Shown here: positions 33,195-41,699 of the stretch, one piece after another
Layout: every line of letters begins with the position of its first letter
Numbering within the stretch: the first letter of the stretch is position 1
NCBI GenBank assembly: GCA_900540275.1
Contig: UQFO01000010.1
Location: 9,894-73,893, forward strand
Source: an uncultured Oscillospiraceae bacterium
GTDB lineage: Bacteria > Bacillota > Clostridia > Oscillospirales > Acutalibacteraceae
Length of the DNA stretch: 64,000 nucleotides
Reading direction: 5' to 3'
The notes under the pieces: model-generated
What the model saw: the letters and a program-made list of their open reading frames with translations, nothing else
Database searches by the model: none
Told to the model about the DNA's origin: nothing
Made by a program: the position numbers and the translations under genes

Positions 33195-35777
33195 ATGAAG
33201 ACTGGTTTCCGAAAAAGAGCAATGAGCATAGTACTTTGTGCGACTATGCTCATTGCCGTTTTATGTATTGCACCGGCCACCGCCGCCGCAGCAACGACTG
33301 ACGACGGCCTAATCTATACCATAGCAAACAATGAGGTCACCATTACCGGCTATAATGGAGCCGGCGGGGATTTGGTGATTCCCGCAGAAATTGAAGGCAG
33401 CCCCGTAACGGCATTGGGCAAGACCTGTTTCCGTGCCAGCGCCAACCCGGGTGCCGACAAGCTTACAAGTATTGTTGTACCCGACAGTGTAAAGACAATC
33501 GGTACTGGTGCCTTTTTTGGCTGTGCAGTGCTTGAAACAATTACACTGCCAGAAGTCTGCAGTATTCCTGCAACCTCAAGCTTTTTCAAAGACTGTGCAA
33601 AGCTGGAAAAGGTCAGGATTCCGAGCGGTACGGCTGCTATTGGTAATTCCATGTTCAACGGCTGCTCAGCCCTGACGGAAGTGACATTTGCAGAACCGAC
33701 TACAGTAACATCTGTAGGGGATGACTCCTTTAAGGGTTGCGGTTCTTTGACAGAACTTACAATTCCTAATGGCGTTATATCATTTACCCAATCTTTCATG
33801 AACCTCCCTAATCTTCTAAAAATAACGATTCCCGCTTCTGTAACGGCGATTCCTTCCTATTGCTTTGATGGGCATGGTGAAGAGTTTACCATTTACTGTT
33901 ATAAAGATTCTTATGCACAGACCTTCGCGGTGGCACAGGGGATTAAGTTCTTCCTGATTGACGGCGGAGAAGAATTGATTTACGATGTGCTTAACGTTAA
34001 GATTGCCGCGGCGGAAAAAGCGCTCGGCGAAGACGCGGCTTATTATACCAAGGAGTCCCTTGCCGCCCTGAAAACAGAGCTTGACAGCGCAAAGGGTGTA
34101 AAGGAGACGGCGACTGAACAGGCTGAGATAGACGCTGCTGCCGAAGCGCTGGACGCGAAAACCAAGGCGCTTGTATTCATGGCGTTTCAATACGCGGTGA
34201 CGGACAATAACGAGGTAACCGTCACCGGCTTTAATGACGACAGGTCAGACATTGGTTCCCCCTCAAAGGATGTGGTGATTCCCGAAACGATTGACGGCAT
34301 GGCTGTAACAGCCATCGGCGCCGGCGCGTTCGAGAGCAAAGCAATCAAGACGGTTTCAATCCCGGCGGGTATAAAGACCATAGGCGATAACGCCTTTAAA
34401 TCCTGCGCTTATCTTACCGGCGTTACCTTCGCCGCGGAAAGCGCGCTTACGGCAATCGGAGACAGCGCGTTCCAGTCCTGCCAAAAGCTTGCGGCCATTA
34501 CGCTGCCCGAAAAGCTGGAGACAATCGGCACGAGCGCGTTTTTAGGCGCAAGAGTGCTCAAGACAATCACCATCCCGGCGGCTGTAACGGCTATCGGCGA
34601 TGGGGCGTTTGGAAGCTGCTTTGAGCTTACCGACGTTTTTGTTTTGAATAACGACGTCGTTTACGGCGGCGCGAATGTGTTCAATAGCGACACGAAAGTG
34701 GTTTTGAACGCGGCAAGCGAGTCTACGACCGAAGCCTACGCAAAAGATAATAACTTGACATTTATTTCTACCACAATCATCCAGTACAAATATGTTCTGG
34801 GCGATGTGGACGGCAACGGCGTAGTCAATATTGCCGACGTCCTGAAAATCCAGAACTGGCTGAGCAAGAATATTGAGCTTGAAAATAAGGCGCTTCTCGC
34901 CGCCGACGTTGACGCAAACGGTAAGGTTGAGGTTGCCGACGTGCTCAATATTCAGAAGTATAAGGCCCTGATGGAAGTAGAATACGAAATTGGAAAGGAA
35001 CAGGAGATTAACGAGGCGGATATTCCTGAATATCCCGCTCCGGAGAAGCCCACGGCGCCTCCTACCGAGGTAACGGAGCCCTCCGATACGACAAATCCCT
35101 CCGACGCGACGGATCCTACTGTTCCGGAAGGCCAGATGACGCTTTATGTAAGTAACGCGGTTAACTGGATTTCAAAAGATGGATGCAAGCTTTGGGCCTA
35201 TAACGTAGATACGCAGGAAGCTGTGCCGATGACGGTTGACGACGACAATGCTTATTTCTCCGCTATAGTTCCCGAAACATGGCAGAATATAGAGTTCTAC
35301 AGAAGTACCTACGATGTTGACGAAAGCACCTTCAGTATTGATCTCCCAATTGAGCAGATGCCCAACAAATGGACCAGTCTCCCGGCAAGGGGCGACAACG
35401 ACTGCTTCCTGGTAACGGCTGACAGCGCGGGCGAATGGAGACTGTATGACGACCTGATTCACGAAGTAGGCGTTAATACAATCTATTTTGACAACAGCGC
35501 GACCCAGTGGGATACAGTTTATGTTTATGGCTGGTCATTTGGCTTGGCGAATGAGTTTGTAGAGATGGAAAAGGTGACTGATAATATATACAAGTATACC
35601 TTTACAGAGACCCCGAAGCCCGGTGTTAAAGGTTTTCTGTTTGTAGCCCAGGAGGGCTGGACGACAGATAACTACCAAACCGGCGACGTAGCCGCAGAAA
35701 CCGGTAAGAATTTGTATACAAATCTTACTTCTTCCGGTGGAAAGTGGACCGGCACATGGGATGTATATGAGCCGTAA
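33195..35777 (+). CDS. Secreted LRR / dockerin / starch-binding protein
   Basis: The ATG follows AGGAGGTAATTGCG. The 860-residue protein has a signal peptide (to about 33), a first block of BspA-type LRR_5 repeats (about 38-240), a helical FIVAR-like linker (about 268-330), a second LRR_5 block (about 335-525), a type I dockerin (about 534-595; GDVDGNGVVNIADVLKIQ, DVDANGKVEVADVLNIQ), a P/T/D-rich linker, and two C-terminal carbohydrate-binding-like domains (about 645-755 and 760-860; VNTIYFDNSATQWDTVYVYG). It has no catalytic domain. I infer a substrate-targeting or adhesive subunit of the dockerin-based starch complex. Its 230-nt leader contains a long hairpin (GGGGCGGAA/TTCCGCCCC, 33033-33100). 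Confidence 0.82.
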   Translation: MKTGFRKRAMSIVLCATMLIAVLCIAPATAAAATTDDGLIYTIANNEVTITGYNGAGGDLVIPAEIEGSPVTALGKTCFRASANPGADKLTSIVVPDSVKTIGTGAFFGCAVLETITLPEVCSIPATSSFFKDCAKLEKVRIPSGTAAIGNSMFNGCSALTEVTFAEPTTVTSVGDDSFKGCGSLTELTIPNGVISFTQSFMNLPNLLKITIPASVTAIPSYCFDGHGEEFTIYCYKDSYAQTFAVAQGIKFFLIDGGEELIYDVLNVKIAAAEKALGEDAAYYTKESLAALKTELDSAKGVKETATEQAEIDAAAEALDAKTKALVFMAFQYAVTDNNEVTVTGFNDDRSDIGSPSKDVVIPETIDGMAVTAIGAGAFESKAIKTVSIPAGIKTIGDNAFKSCAYLTGVTFAAESALTAIGDSAFQSCQKLAAITLPEKLETIGTSAFLGARVLKTITIPAAVTAIGDGAFGSCFELTDVFVLNNDVVYGGANVFNSDTKVVLNAASESTTEAYAKDNNLTFISTTIIQYKYVLGDVDGNGVVNIADVLKIQNWLSKNIELENKALLAADVDANGKVEVADVLNIQKYKALMEVEYEIGKEQEINEADIPEYPAPEKPTAPPTEVTEPSDTTNPSDATDPTVPEGQMTLYVSNAVNWISKDGCKLWAYNVDTQEAVPMTVDDDNAYFSAIVPETWQNIEFYRSTYDVDESTFSIDLPIEQMPNKWTSLPARGDNDCFLVTADSAGEWRLYDDLIHEVGVNTIYFDNSATQWDTVYVYGWSFGLANEFVEMEKVTDNIYKYTFTETPKPGVKGFLFVAQEGWTTDNYQTGDVAAETGKNLYTNLTSSGGKWTGTWDVYEP

Positions 35778-35851
35778 GGCAATAGTGTATTTTCCAAACT
35801 TAATTTAGCTTACGCATGGAAATAGTAAAATCCATCCACATTTTTCTTTTC

Positions 35852-35892
35852 TGAGGAAGGTCCGCAGCATGAGCACTGCGGGCCTTTCCTCA
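35852..35892. terminator. Stem-loop after the dockerin protein
   Basis: TGAGGAAGGTCCGCAG pairs with CTGCGGGCCTTTCCTCA with one extra base. No T run follows, so it may protect the 3' end rather than terminate. Confidence 0.45.
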
Positions 35893-35903
35893 TGCCCGGG
35901 AAA

Positions 35904-36564
35904 GTGCAGAAAATGATACAAAACGAAACAAAGTGCAATTAATGATACAACAGATGGTGCAAATAATGATACGCGCTTTGGTGCGAATAATGATACAACC
36001 CTGTTTATGTAATGAGGCAAGTGCAATAAATGATACATGCTTTAAAAGTGCGAATTTTGATACAGCTTTTCCTCTGAGCTTTAGAATTGCAAATTTTGAT
36101 ACAAACCAGAATAAGTGCATTAAATGATACAAACGCCTGCCTTACAGTGCGGAACTGTGCAAATAATGATACAGCCTTGATAATTTGCGAAATATAGAAC
36201 GGCTTTTAAGTGCATTAAATGATACAAGTAAGAATAGCGGCAGGGCGTGTATTTTTAATAAAAGTGCAATTTTTGATACAAACAGGTAACTGTCTGTATG
36301 CAAAAAATGATACAGCGTTGCAAAAAATGGGACAAGGCAGTTCGCTTTGCTAGGGGAGAAGCTAACAATATTATTGAATCGGTGCGAAAAATGATACGGC
36401 TGGATATAATATCTGAAGGTGCAGAAAATGATACAATTTCCTAAAGGTGCATAAAGTGGTACAAAACAAATCATGCCAAAATGATATTGAGAGATAAAAA
36501 GTGCAAATTATGATACAGAATAAACTGGCAAGCGCTATATGTTTGCTTGTATCACAAAATGCAC
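35904..36564. repeat. Irregular array of 18 copies of a 17-bp motif
   Basis: The motif is GTGC-N6-TGATACA, with N6 mostly A/T. Direct copies start at 35904, 35933, 35957, 35981, 36021, 36048, 36087, 36115, 36157, 36210, 36264, 36298, 36318, 36382, 36419, 36447 and 36501; an inverted copy is at 36548-36564. Start-to-start spacing is 20-64 bp and spacers are unrelated. Degenerate copies lie near 36185 and 36473. It stands between convergent genes and is not coding, because unit spacing ignores the reading frame. Possible roles are a multi-site protein-binding locus or a relic of transposon terminal repeats (for example IS21-like). Confidence 0.9.
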
Positions 36565-36579
36565 TGAGATGGTTTAAAA

Positions 36580-36622
36580 GGGAAAGGAGCACGGCAATAC
36601 TGCCGCGCTCCCTTCCTTTTTT
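36580..36622. terminator. Bidirectional terminator
   Basis: GGAAAGGAGCACGGCA pairs with TGCCGCGCTCCCTTCC around a short loop; TTTTTT follows on the plus strand and CTTTTAAA on the minus strand. Confidence 0.75.
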
Positions 36623-37058
36623 ATATTTGCTTTGAGGTAGGCTGGTTAATAGGCTCGTTAAGCCTTTTTTTGAGGTCGTTCATATATGTTTGCTGTATTT
36701 TCTTTAAATTGAGAAATAAATGCGACGCAAGTTCAAGAATTGGATTTTTAAACCGAATATTCTCTGTAAAAACAAGCTCTGTCCCGCCGCCGGGCAGGGG
36801 CTGGAATATTCCAATCCAGTCGCCTGTAAAGCTCTTGTTCGTCATTTCAAAGGCGTAACGCTTTAATGGCTCTTTTTCCGTAATGACAAAGTGAGTGGAA
36901 AACCCTTCCTTCGTATATTCGGTAAATTCAACCCCGCCTTGTTCAATTTGAATTCTATCGAGGTCGCTTCGCCAGGCAAAATCTTCGTTATTGGTCACAA
37001 TTTCCCATACAACGTGCGGGGCGGCCTGAAACTGCTCCGTTATGGTAGCTGTCCGCAT
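36621..37058 (-). CDS. SRPBCC-family protein
   Basis: This 145-residue protein begins ATITEQFQAAPHVVWEIVTN, the usual start of START/polyketide-cyclase-like folds, and contains LPGGGTELVFTENIRF. Such proteins form a hydrophobic ligand pocket; the ligand is unknown. It has no signal peptide and stands alone. Confidence 0.85.
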   Translation of the reverse strand: MRTATITEQFQAAPHVVWEIVTNNEDFAWRSDLDRIQIEQGGVEFTEYTKEGFSTHFVITEKEPLKRYAFEMTNKSFTGDWIGIFQPLPGGGTELVFTENIRFKNPILELASHLFLNLKKIQQTYMNDLKKRLNEPINQPTSKQI

Positions 37059-37153
37059 AAAAGGTTTCCTCCAGATTTTTATTCTATCTGATTATACAGC
37101 TTTGCATTTAAAAAATCCACACTTTTTGAAATTATGACTTGGCGCTAACCGCT

Positions 37154-37669
37154 TTAATTATGTAAAGGATGGGGGGTTAAATCCTTTTGCATCAGGATAA
37201 CATCAAAGCATCTCCCGCATTTTTCTCCAATCCCACGCAGGTTCCCGCATAAGATAAATCCCTTCTTTTTATGGAATTGGATACTGCGCAGATTTTCTGA
37301 TGATATTTTTGCTAACAGATGCGTAATGTTTCGTTCCAGTGCCGCGGATGCGAGCTTATCCAGACATTTACTGCCGATTCCCTTTCCAATATAATCAGGC
37401 GCAATGTAATACCCAATTTCCGCAGTCGTGCGGAACGCCGGAAACATGCTGTATTCGCTTAAAAAACAAAAACCGGAAATCTTATGGTTTTCATAATCGA
37501 CTACCACATATGCGGGGTAGCCTTTCAGCTGCCCAACCATGCGCCCATAGGAATCTTCCGTCAATACTGACGAAGTAAACAGCATGGTCGTGTTGTTGGT
37601 GTAGTGGCGTAATATCTCCAGAACGCCGTCACGATGCCTCTCGTGCAATGCTTCAAATGCAATTTTCAT
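37154..37669 (-). CDS. GNAT-family N-acetyltransferase
   Basis: ATG 37669 follows AGAGGAAAAAATT; the 30-nt longer frame from 37699 is less likely. The 171-residue protein has AEIGYYIAPDYIGKGIGSKCL (motif A, acetyl-CoA loop GKGIGS) and NLRSIQFHKKKGF (motif B), as in phosphinothricin-acetyltransferase-like proteins. The substrate is unknown. Confidence 0.88.
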   Translation of the reverse strand: MKIAFEALHERHRDGVLEILRHYTNNTTMLFTSSVLTEDSYGRMVGQLKGYPAYVVVDYENHKISGFCFLSEYSMFPAFRTTAEIGYYIAPDYIGKGIGSKCLDKLASAALERNITHLLAKISSENLRSIQFHKKKGFILCGNLRGIGEKCGRCFDVILMQKDLTPHPLHN

Positions 37670-37809
37670 AATTTTTTCCTCTTGATTGGGGCTGCTCAAA
37701 AACGCAGCCCGAAATATATAACTTCTCCCAATTATGCTTACCGAAAGCGGTTCTTTTTTATAAAAAAAGATTGTGATAATTTTAACATATATTGCTGAAA
37801 AAATCTATA

Positions 37810-37826
37810 TGTGATTTATATTCACA
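37810..37826. promoter_or_regulatory. 17-bp operator-like palindrome before the SpaA-repeat gene
   Basis: TGTGATTTATATTCACA, flanked by A/T extending the arms to TATGTGA...TCACATA. It shares size and half-sites with the three copies near 31 kb and overlaps a weak -10 (CTATAT, 37805-37810, 17 bp after TTAACA at 37782). Confidence 0.55.
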
Positions 37827-37919
37827 TAAATGGTAACAAAGCAAATTGGGCGCGAATAGAATATGGAAGAGTATTCTCTTTACTTACAATGCCTTACTTT
37901 AAACAAAGGAGCTTATGCA

Positions 37920-40637
37920 ATGAGTTTATTTTATGAGCCTTCCATGAAGATTTACAAAGCTCAGTATGGCGGCAGTACGGAAAATCAGTACTACCCCGGG
38001 GGATGCCCTGTTCCGTTTATGTTTTACAAGGTAGACGCCGAAACAGGCCAAGGACTTGCCGGTGCTTGTTTTGAACTGCAGAGGGATGGTATAACCATTG
38101 CTTCCGGCAGGTCGGATGCAAGCGGGGCGGTTTGCTTTCCGTCCCTGTACCCGGGGAGCTATACGCTCTATGAGGCATCCCCTCCAGAGGGGTATGCGCC
38201 GGTTGACCGTACCTTTGAGGTGGTTGTTGATAGGTATGGGAGTATTTGCGTAGACGCCGTGCCTCTACAAATGTTTCGTGTGGAAAACAGTAAAACACCT
38301 GCAATAAGCGGACAGTTTACAATTAATAAAGCTGACCTGCGCACTGGCAGCCTGCTTTCAGGCGCGGTTTTTGAGCTTGCCTCCTGTAAGAACGGCTCAT
38401 CTGTGCGCGGCGAGACGGACCGGGCCGGAAGCTTGACATTTTCCCAAATTCCTCCTGGAACCTATATGCTTCAAGAGGTAAGGCCGCCAAAGGGATATAT
38501 GCCGGATGACAAAACATATACAGTAGAAGTCCGAGAAGACAGCAGGGTAATCATTGACGGCTATCCGCGTGCAACCATTACAATCGAAAACGAGCCGGTT
38601 GTGTTCTCGATTTTTTTTAGAAAGCTCGATGTGCAAACGCAGCGACCGCTGGAAGGGGCCGCGTTTGAGCTAAAGCAAAATGGCTCCGTTGTTGCTGTAA
38701 GTGTATCGGATAGTGCGGGACGCGTATTTTTCCCGCATGTTCCAGCGGGAAAATACACAATTCGGGAGCAAACGCCTCCTGCTGGATACCTCCACAATAA
38801 TAAAACATACCCCGTGGCAGTTTACCCGAATGGAAGCGTAACAATCGACGGCGTAGCGTCGCAGAAATTTTCCGTATATAATACCAGGCAGGATACGCTG
38901 CGTATTTATAAGACAGACGCCCACACCGGTGCCCCGCTTGCGGGTGCTGTGTTCGAACTGCTGCAAAACGGAACGGCTGTGCAGTCAGTAACAACTGGGA
39001 ACGACGGCAGCGCAAAATTCAGCGCAATTGCGCCGGGTTCTTATACGCTTGTCGAAACACTCCAACCGTCAGGCTATCAGCCGATTACACAGGAGTATAC
39101 CGTTGCCGTTTGTGAGGATGGCAGCATTAGAGTCGACGGTGTATTGACAGACACGCTGCAAATTCAAAACAACCCGCTCCTGTCAGATGTTTCATTTACC
39201 AAAATAGATGCGCAGACGGGCGGCCCGCTTGCGGGCGCTGTATTCGAAATTTTAGAAGAACAGGCGGTTGTTGTTCAAGCGGTATCGGACGCTGAGGGAA
39301 AAGTGGATTTTGGAAAACAACCGCAAGGGACATATACCATTCGGGAGGTAGCGCCGCCCGAAGGCTACGCGCCAATTACCAGTATATATACCGTAATTGT
39401 TGACGCAGAGGGGGACGTTGCTATCGACGGCGTTCCGGCAAAAGAATTCACCGTTCCCAATACGCGCCGTGTAGCAGCAGGCATCTTTGTACGCAAGCTC
39501 AATATCGATGTTGAACCACTGTCTGGGGCGGAGTTTGAGCTGCGCCAAAATGGAGCGGTCATACAATCAGCAACGACCCAAACGGATGGGATAGCGCAGT
39601 TCCCAGATGTTTTGGCAGGAAACTATACGCTTATCGAAACGCAGCCGCCCGCAGGCTACGCCCAAAACCCAACAGAGCATACGGTTGCCGTCGCGGATGA
39701 CGGAATGGTTACAATTGACGGACGGCAGACCAATACGCTTGCAGTAATAAACGACCCTTTATTCTATCAACTGACCATCCGTAAAACAGACGCGCAAACG
39801 GGCGCTCCAGTTGCAGGCGGCCTGTTTTATCTCTATAACAGCAGCGGTTCGATTGCCGCCGGCGCGTCGTCCGACATAAATGGGAACATCAATTTCGGCA
39901 GCTTTCTCCCGGGAAGCTATACGGTGCGGGAGCAGCGCCCGCCCGCGGGCTACGAACCGATTACCGGTTCTTTACAGGTGGAAATCGCGGCGGATGGTAC
40001 AATTTCGGTAAACGGTGCGCCCGCTGAAGAGTTTGCCCTAGCCAATACCAGAAGCACGGGCCTTCAAGTGCGTAAGGTAAATCCGGACGATGAACCGCTT
40101 AAAGGTGCTGTATTTGAACTGCGTCAAAATGATACGGCGGTACAAACAGAAACGTCAGGAGTCAATGGAGTTGCTGCGTTTGGCTATCCGCAGGCTGGTT
40201 CTTATACCTTAGCGGAAGTTCAGCCGCCCGAGGGTTACCGCGCCGATACTGCCGTTCACTCGGTATTGGTAGACGACGAAGGCGGTATAACCATAGACGG
40301 ATTAGAGGAAAACAACTTAACAGTGCAGAATCTTCCGCTGCTTTATGAAATTTCCTTTAAAATAATCGATAAAGATACCGGAGCGTTGCTGCCGGACGCG
40401 GAGTTTGAGCTGCTTTCCGGAACTTCTGTGATAACGTCAGCTATATCGGATGTAAATGGAATTGTGAATTTCGGTGGTTTCCCTCAGGGAGAATATACCG
40501 TGCGGGAATCGTCGCCGCTCACCGGTTATCAGCCGATTACAGATGTTTATTCTGTTTTAGTGACCTCAGAAGGCGCTGTTACAATTAACAGCCTGCCTGC
40601 TCAGGATTTTCGTATGAAAAGCAGCAGAATACAGTAG
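37920..40637 (+). CDS. SpaA/CnaB-repeat protein lacking visible export signals
   Basis: ATG 37920 follows AAAGGAGC; a longer frame from 37863 has no ribosome site. The 905-residue protein is built from nine prealbumin-like SpaA/CnaB repeats of about 95 residues, each with a YKxDAxTGxPLAGAxFEL start, a PGxYTLxExxPPxGY middle, and a TIDG plus VxN end. The Lys of the first strand and the Glu in YTLxE, used for isopeptide bonds in this fold, are present in most repeats. There is no N-terminal signal peptide, no LPxTG and no membrane anchor, which is odd for a pilin or adhesin-type protein. It could leave the cell by another route or be part of a spore layer. Confidence 0.8.
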   Translation: MSLFYEPSMKIYKAQYGGSTENQYYPGGCPVPFMFYKVDAETGQGLAGACFELQRDGITIASGRSDASGAVCFPSLYPGSYTLYEASPPEGYAPVDRTFEVVVDRYGSICVDAVPLQMFRVENSKTPAISGQFTINKADLRTGSLLSGAVFELASCKNGSSVRGETDRAGSLTFSQIPPGTYMLQEVRPPKGYMPDDKTYTVEVREDSRVIIDGYPRATITIENEPVVFSIFFRKLDVQTQRPLEGAAFELKQNGSVVAVSVSDSAGRVFFPHVPAGKYTIREQTPPAGYLHNNKTYPVAVYPNGSVTIDGVASQKFSVYNTRQDTLRIYKTDAHTGAPLAGAVFELLQNGTAVQSVTTGNDGSAKFSAIAPGSYTLVETLQPSGYQPITQEYTVAVCEDGSIRVDGVLTDTLQIQNNPLLSDVSFTKIDAQTGGPLAGAVFEILEEQAVVVQAVSDAEGKVDFGKQPQGTYTIREVAPPEGYAPITSIYTVIVDAEGDVAIDGVPAKEFTVPNTRRVAAGIFVRKLNIDVEPLSGAEFELRQNGAVIQSATTQTDGIAQFPDVLAGNYTLIETQPPAGYAQNPTEHTVAVADDGMVTIDGRQTNTLAVINDPLFYQLTIRKTDAQTGAPVAGGLFYLYNSSGSIAAGASSDINGNINFGSFLPGSYTVREQRPPAGYEPITGSLQVEIAADGTISVNGAPAEEFALANTRSTGLQVRKVNPDDEPLKGAVFELRQNDTAVQTETSGVNGVAAFGYPQAGSYTLAEVQPPEGYRADTAVHSVLVDDEGGITIDGLEENNLTVQNLPLLYEISFKIIDKDTGALLPDAEFELLSGTSVITSAISDVNGIVNFGGFPQGEYTVRESSPLTGYQPITDVYSVLVTSEGAVTINSLPAQDFRMKSSRIQ

Positions 40638-40673
40638 GGGAAGGCATAAAAAAACGATAGCTCAAAAATAAAA

Positions 40674-40701
40674 AGGCGGGCGCCTTATCCGGCGTCCGCC
40701 T
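40674..40701. terminator. Terminator of the SpaA-repeat gene
   Basis: AGGCGGGCGCC pairs with GGCGTCCGCCT, then CATTTTCATTT. It overlaps the stop of the convergent ImmA-like gene. Confidence 0.7.
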
Positions 40702-40903
40702 CATTTTCATTTCTCCTCACGGAATCAAAGTTGTAAAAATGTCCGCCTTTGATGTGACGGAGTTCATGCCGTACCGCCTGCTCCTGCAAATTTGGCGGCA
40801 GGCTGCTGTTTACATATACATTATAATCCCCGTTTTCATCAACGACCGTTACGCCCCGTACGCAAGGCGGCAGGAAAAGCGGCCGGACAAAAATATCCTC
40901 CAA
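40685..40903 (-). CDS. Short ImmA/IrrE-like metallopeptidase
   Basis: A 72-residue protein containing RHELRHIKGGHF, an HExxH zinc motif, and a following acidic NENEADAG end as in IrrE/ImmA peptidases. It is much shorter than the usual 120-170 residues and could be a minimal form. It starts 6 nt after the XRE regulator stop, the same pairing seen with ImmR-ImmA, where the peptidase destroys the repressor. Confidence 0.7.
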   Translation of the reverse strand: MEDIFVRPLFLPPCVRGVTVVDENGDYNVYVNSSLPPNLQEQAVRHELRHIKGGHFYNFDSVRRNENEADAG

Positions 40904-40909
40904 TTTTCA

Positions 40910-41266
40910 TCAACTCCTTAACGCCTCGATGATTTTTACCGCCTGCTCTACGTCTTTTTTTGTAGCGCCCTTGGCAAGCTTAAAGAGCATTCGCATTTCT
41001 GAACGGTTTTTTAGCTGCTCCAGATATTCATCGAGTTCATTATTAAGACTTTGGCTTTTTTCTTCTTCCGGAAGGTCACGCCCTAGCAGATAATCAACAG
41101 AAACGCCGAAAAAATCGGCGATTTTTTTTGTCATGTCAAAATTGGGCTCCCGTTTTCCGCTTTCCCAGCCGCCCACAGTGGATTGTGCGATTCCCATAGC
41201 ATCGGCAAAGCTGTATTGAGAGTACCCAGCCTTTTCCCGCAATTCCTTTAAACGTTTTGCAAACAA
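40910..41266 (-). CDS. XRE-family transcriptional regulator
   Basis: This 118-residue protein has an N-terminal Cro/CI helix-turn-helix (about 5-60; AGYSQYSFADAMGIAQSTVGGWESG) ending VDYLLGR, and a helical C-terminal part likely to dimerise. It is upstream of and probably co-transcribed with the ImmA-like peptidase. The promoter carries inverted TTAGCG sites that may be its own operators. Confidence 0.9.
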   Translation of the reverse strand: MFAKRLKELREKAGYSQYSFADAMGIAQSTVGGWESGKREPNFDMTKKIADFFGVSVDYLLGRDLPEEEKSQSLNNELDEYLEQLKNRSEMRMLFKLAKGATKKDVEQAVKIIEALRS

Positions 41267-41288
41267 TTGTAATCATCTCCCTGATTTT

Positions 41289-41341
41289 ATTTAAACACAT
41301 TTAGCGATTGAAGTCAAGGGAAAACATAAAAATAACGCTAA
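41289..41341 (-). promoter_or_regulatory. Promoter and candidate operators of the XRE-ImmA pair
   Basis: On the minus strand TTGACT (41312-41317) and TTAAAT (41289-41294) are 17 bp apart. Inverted half-sites TTAGCG (41301-41306) and CGCTAA (41336-41341) flank the -35, fitting autoregulation. Confidence 0.6.
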
Positions 41342-41699
41342 TTGAGTTTGAATAAAAATGAGAAACAACTGATACAATTCATACATGATTGCTAATTCAC
41401 TTGCGCCATGATAAAATTAAGAATAAACTGCATTAAAATGATGTCATTTTGAAGATAATGAGGAGAAATGACAGCGTTAATATGCCGGCTCGCGGTGCTT
41501 TAGGAACTATTATTATTTACCCGTTCTGTACACAGGTTTGCTTTGAGAAAATATTCACTGGCAAAAATTTTCCCGAAGATGCCCAAACGCCTGCTCAGCT
41601 TTATCGATGGCTGATTATGAGACGAATAAGGAAAAACAACGTAAAATTGCGTTTTAATAAAAGCAGCTTGATTACTGCTCCAAAAGGAGGGAGAACAAA
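41342..41699. other. Leader region before the ECF operon
   Basis: Nothing certain. A possible reading frame of 84 codons (41449-41703) has no clear family and overlaps the ecfT start. I see no known riboswitch core. Confidence 0.4.

Noticed and set aside
35904..36564. CRISPR array
   Set aside because: Repeats are only 17 bp, spacers range from about 3 to 47 bp with no uniform size, one copy is inverted, and there are no cas genes.
41342..41699. Cobalamin or other vitamin riboswitch before the ECF operon
   Set aside because: No B12-box or other known aptamer core could be found by eye.
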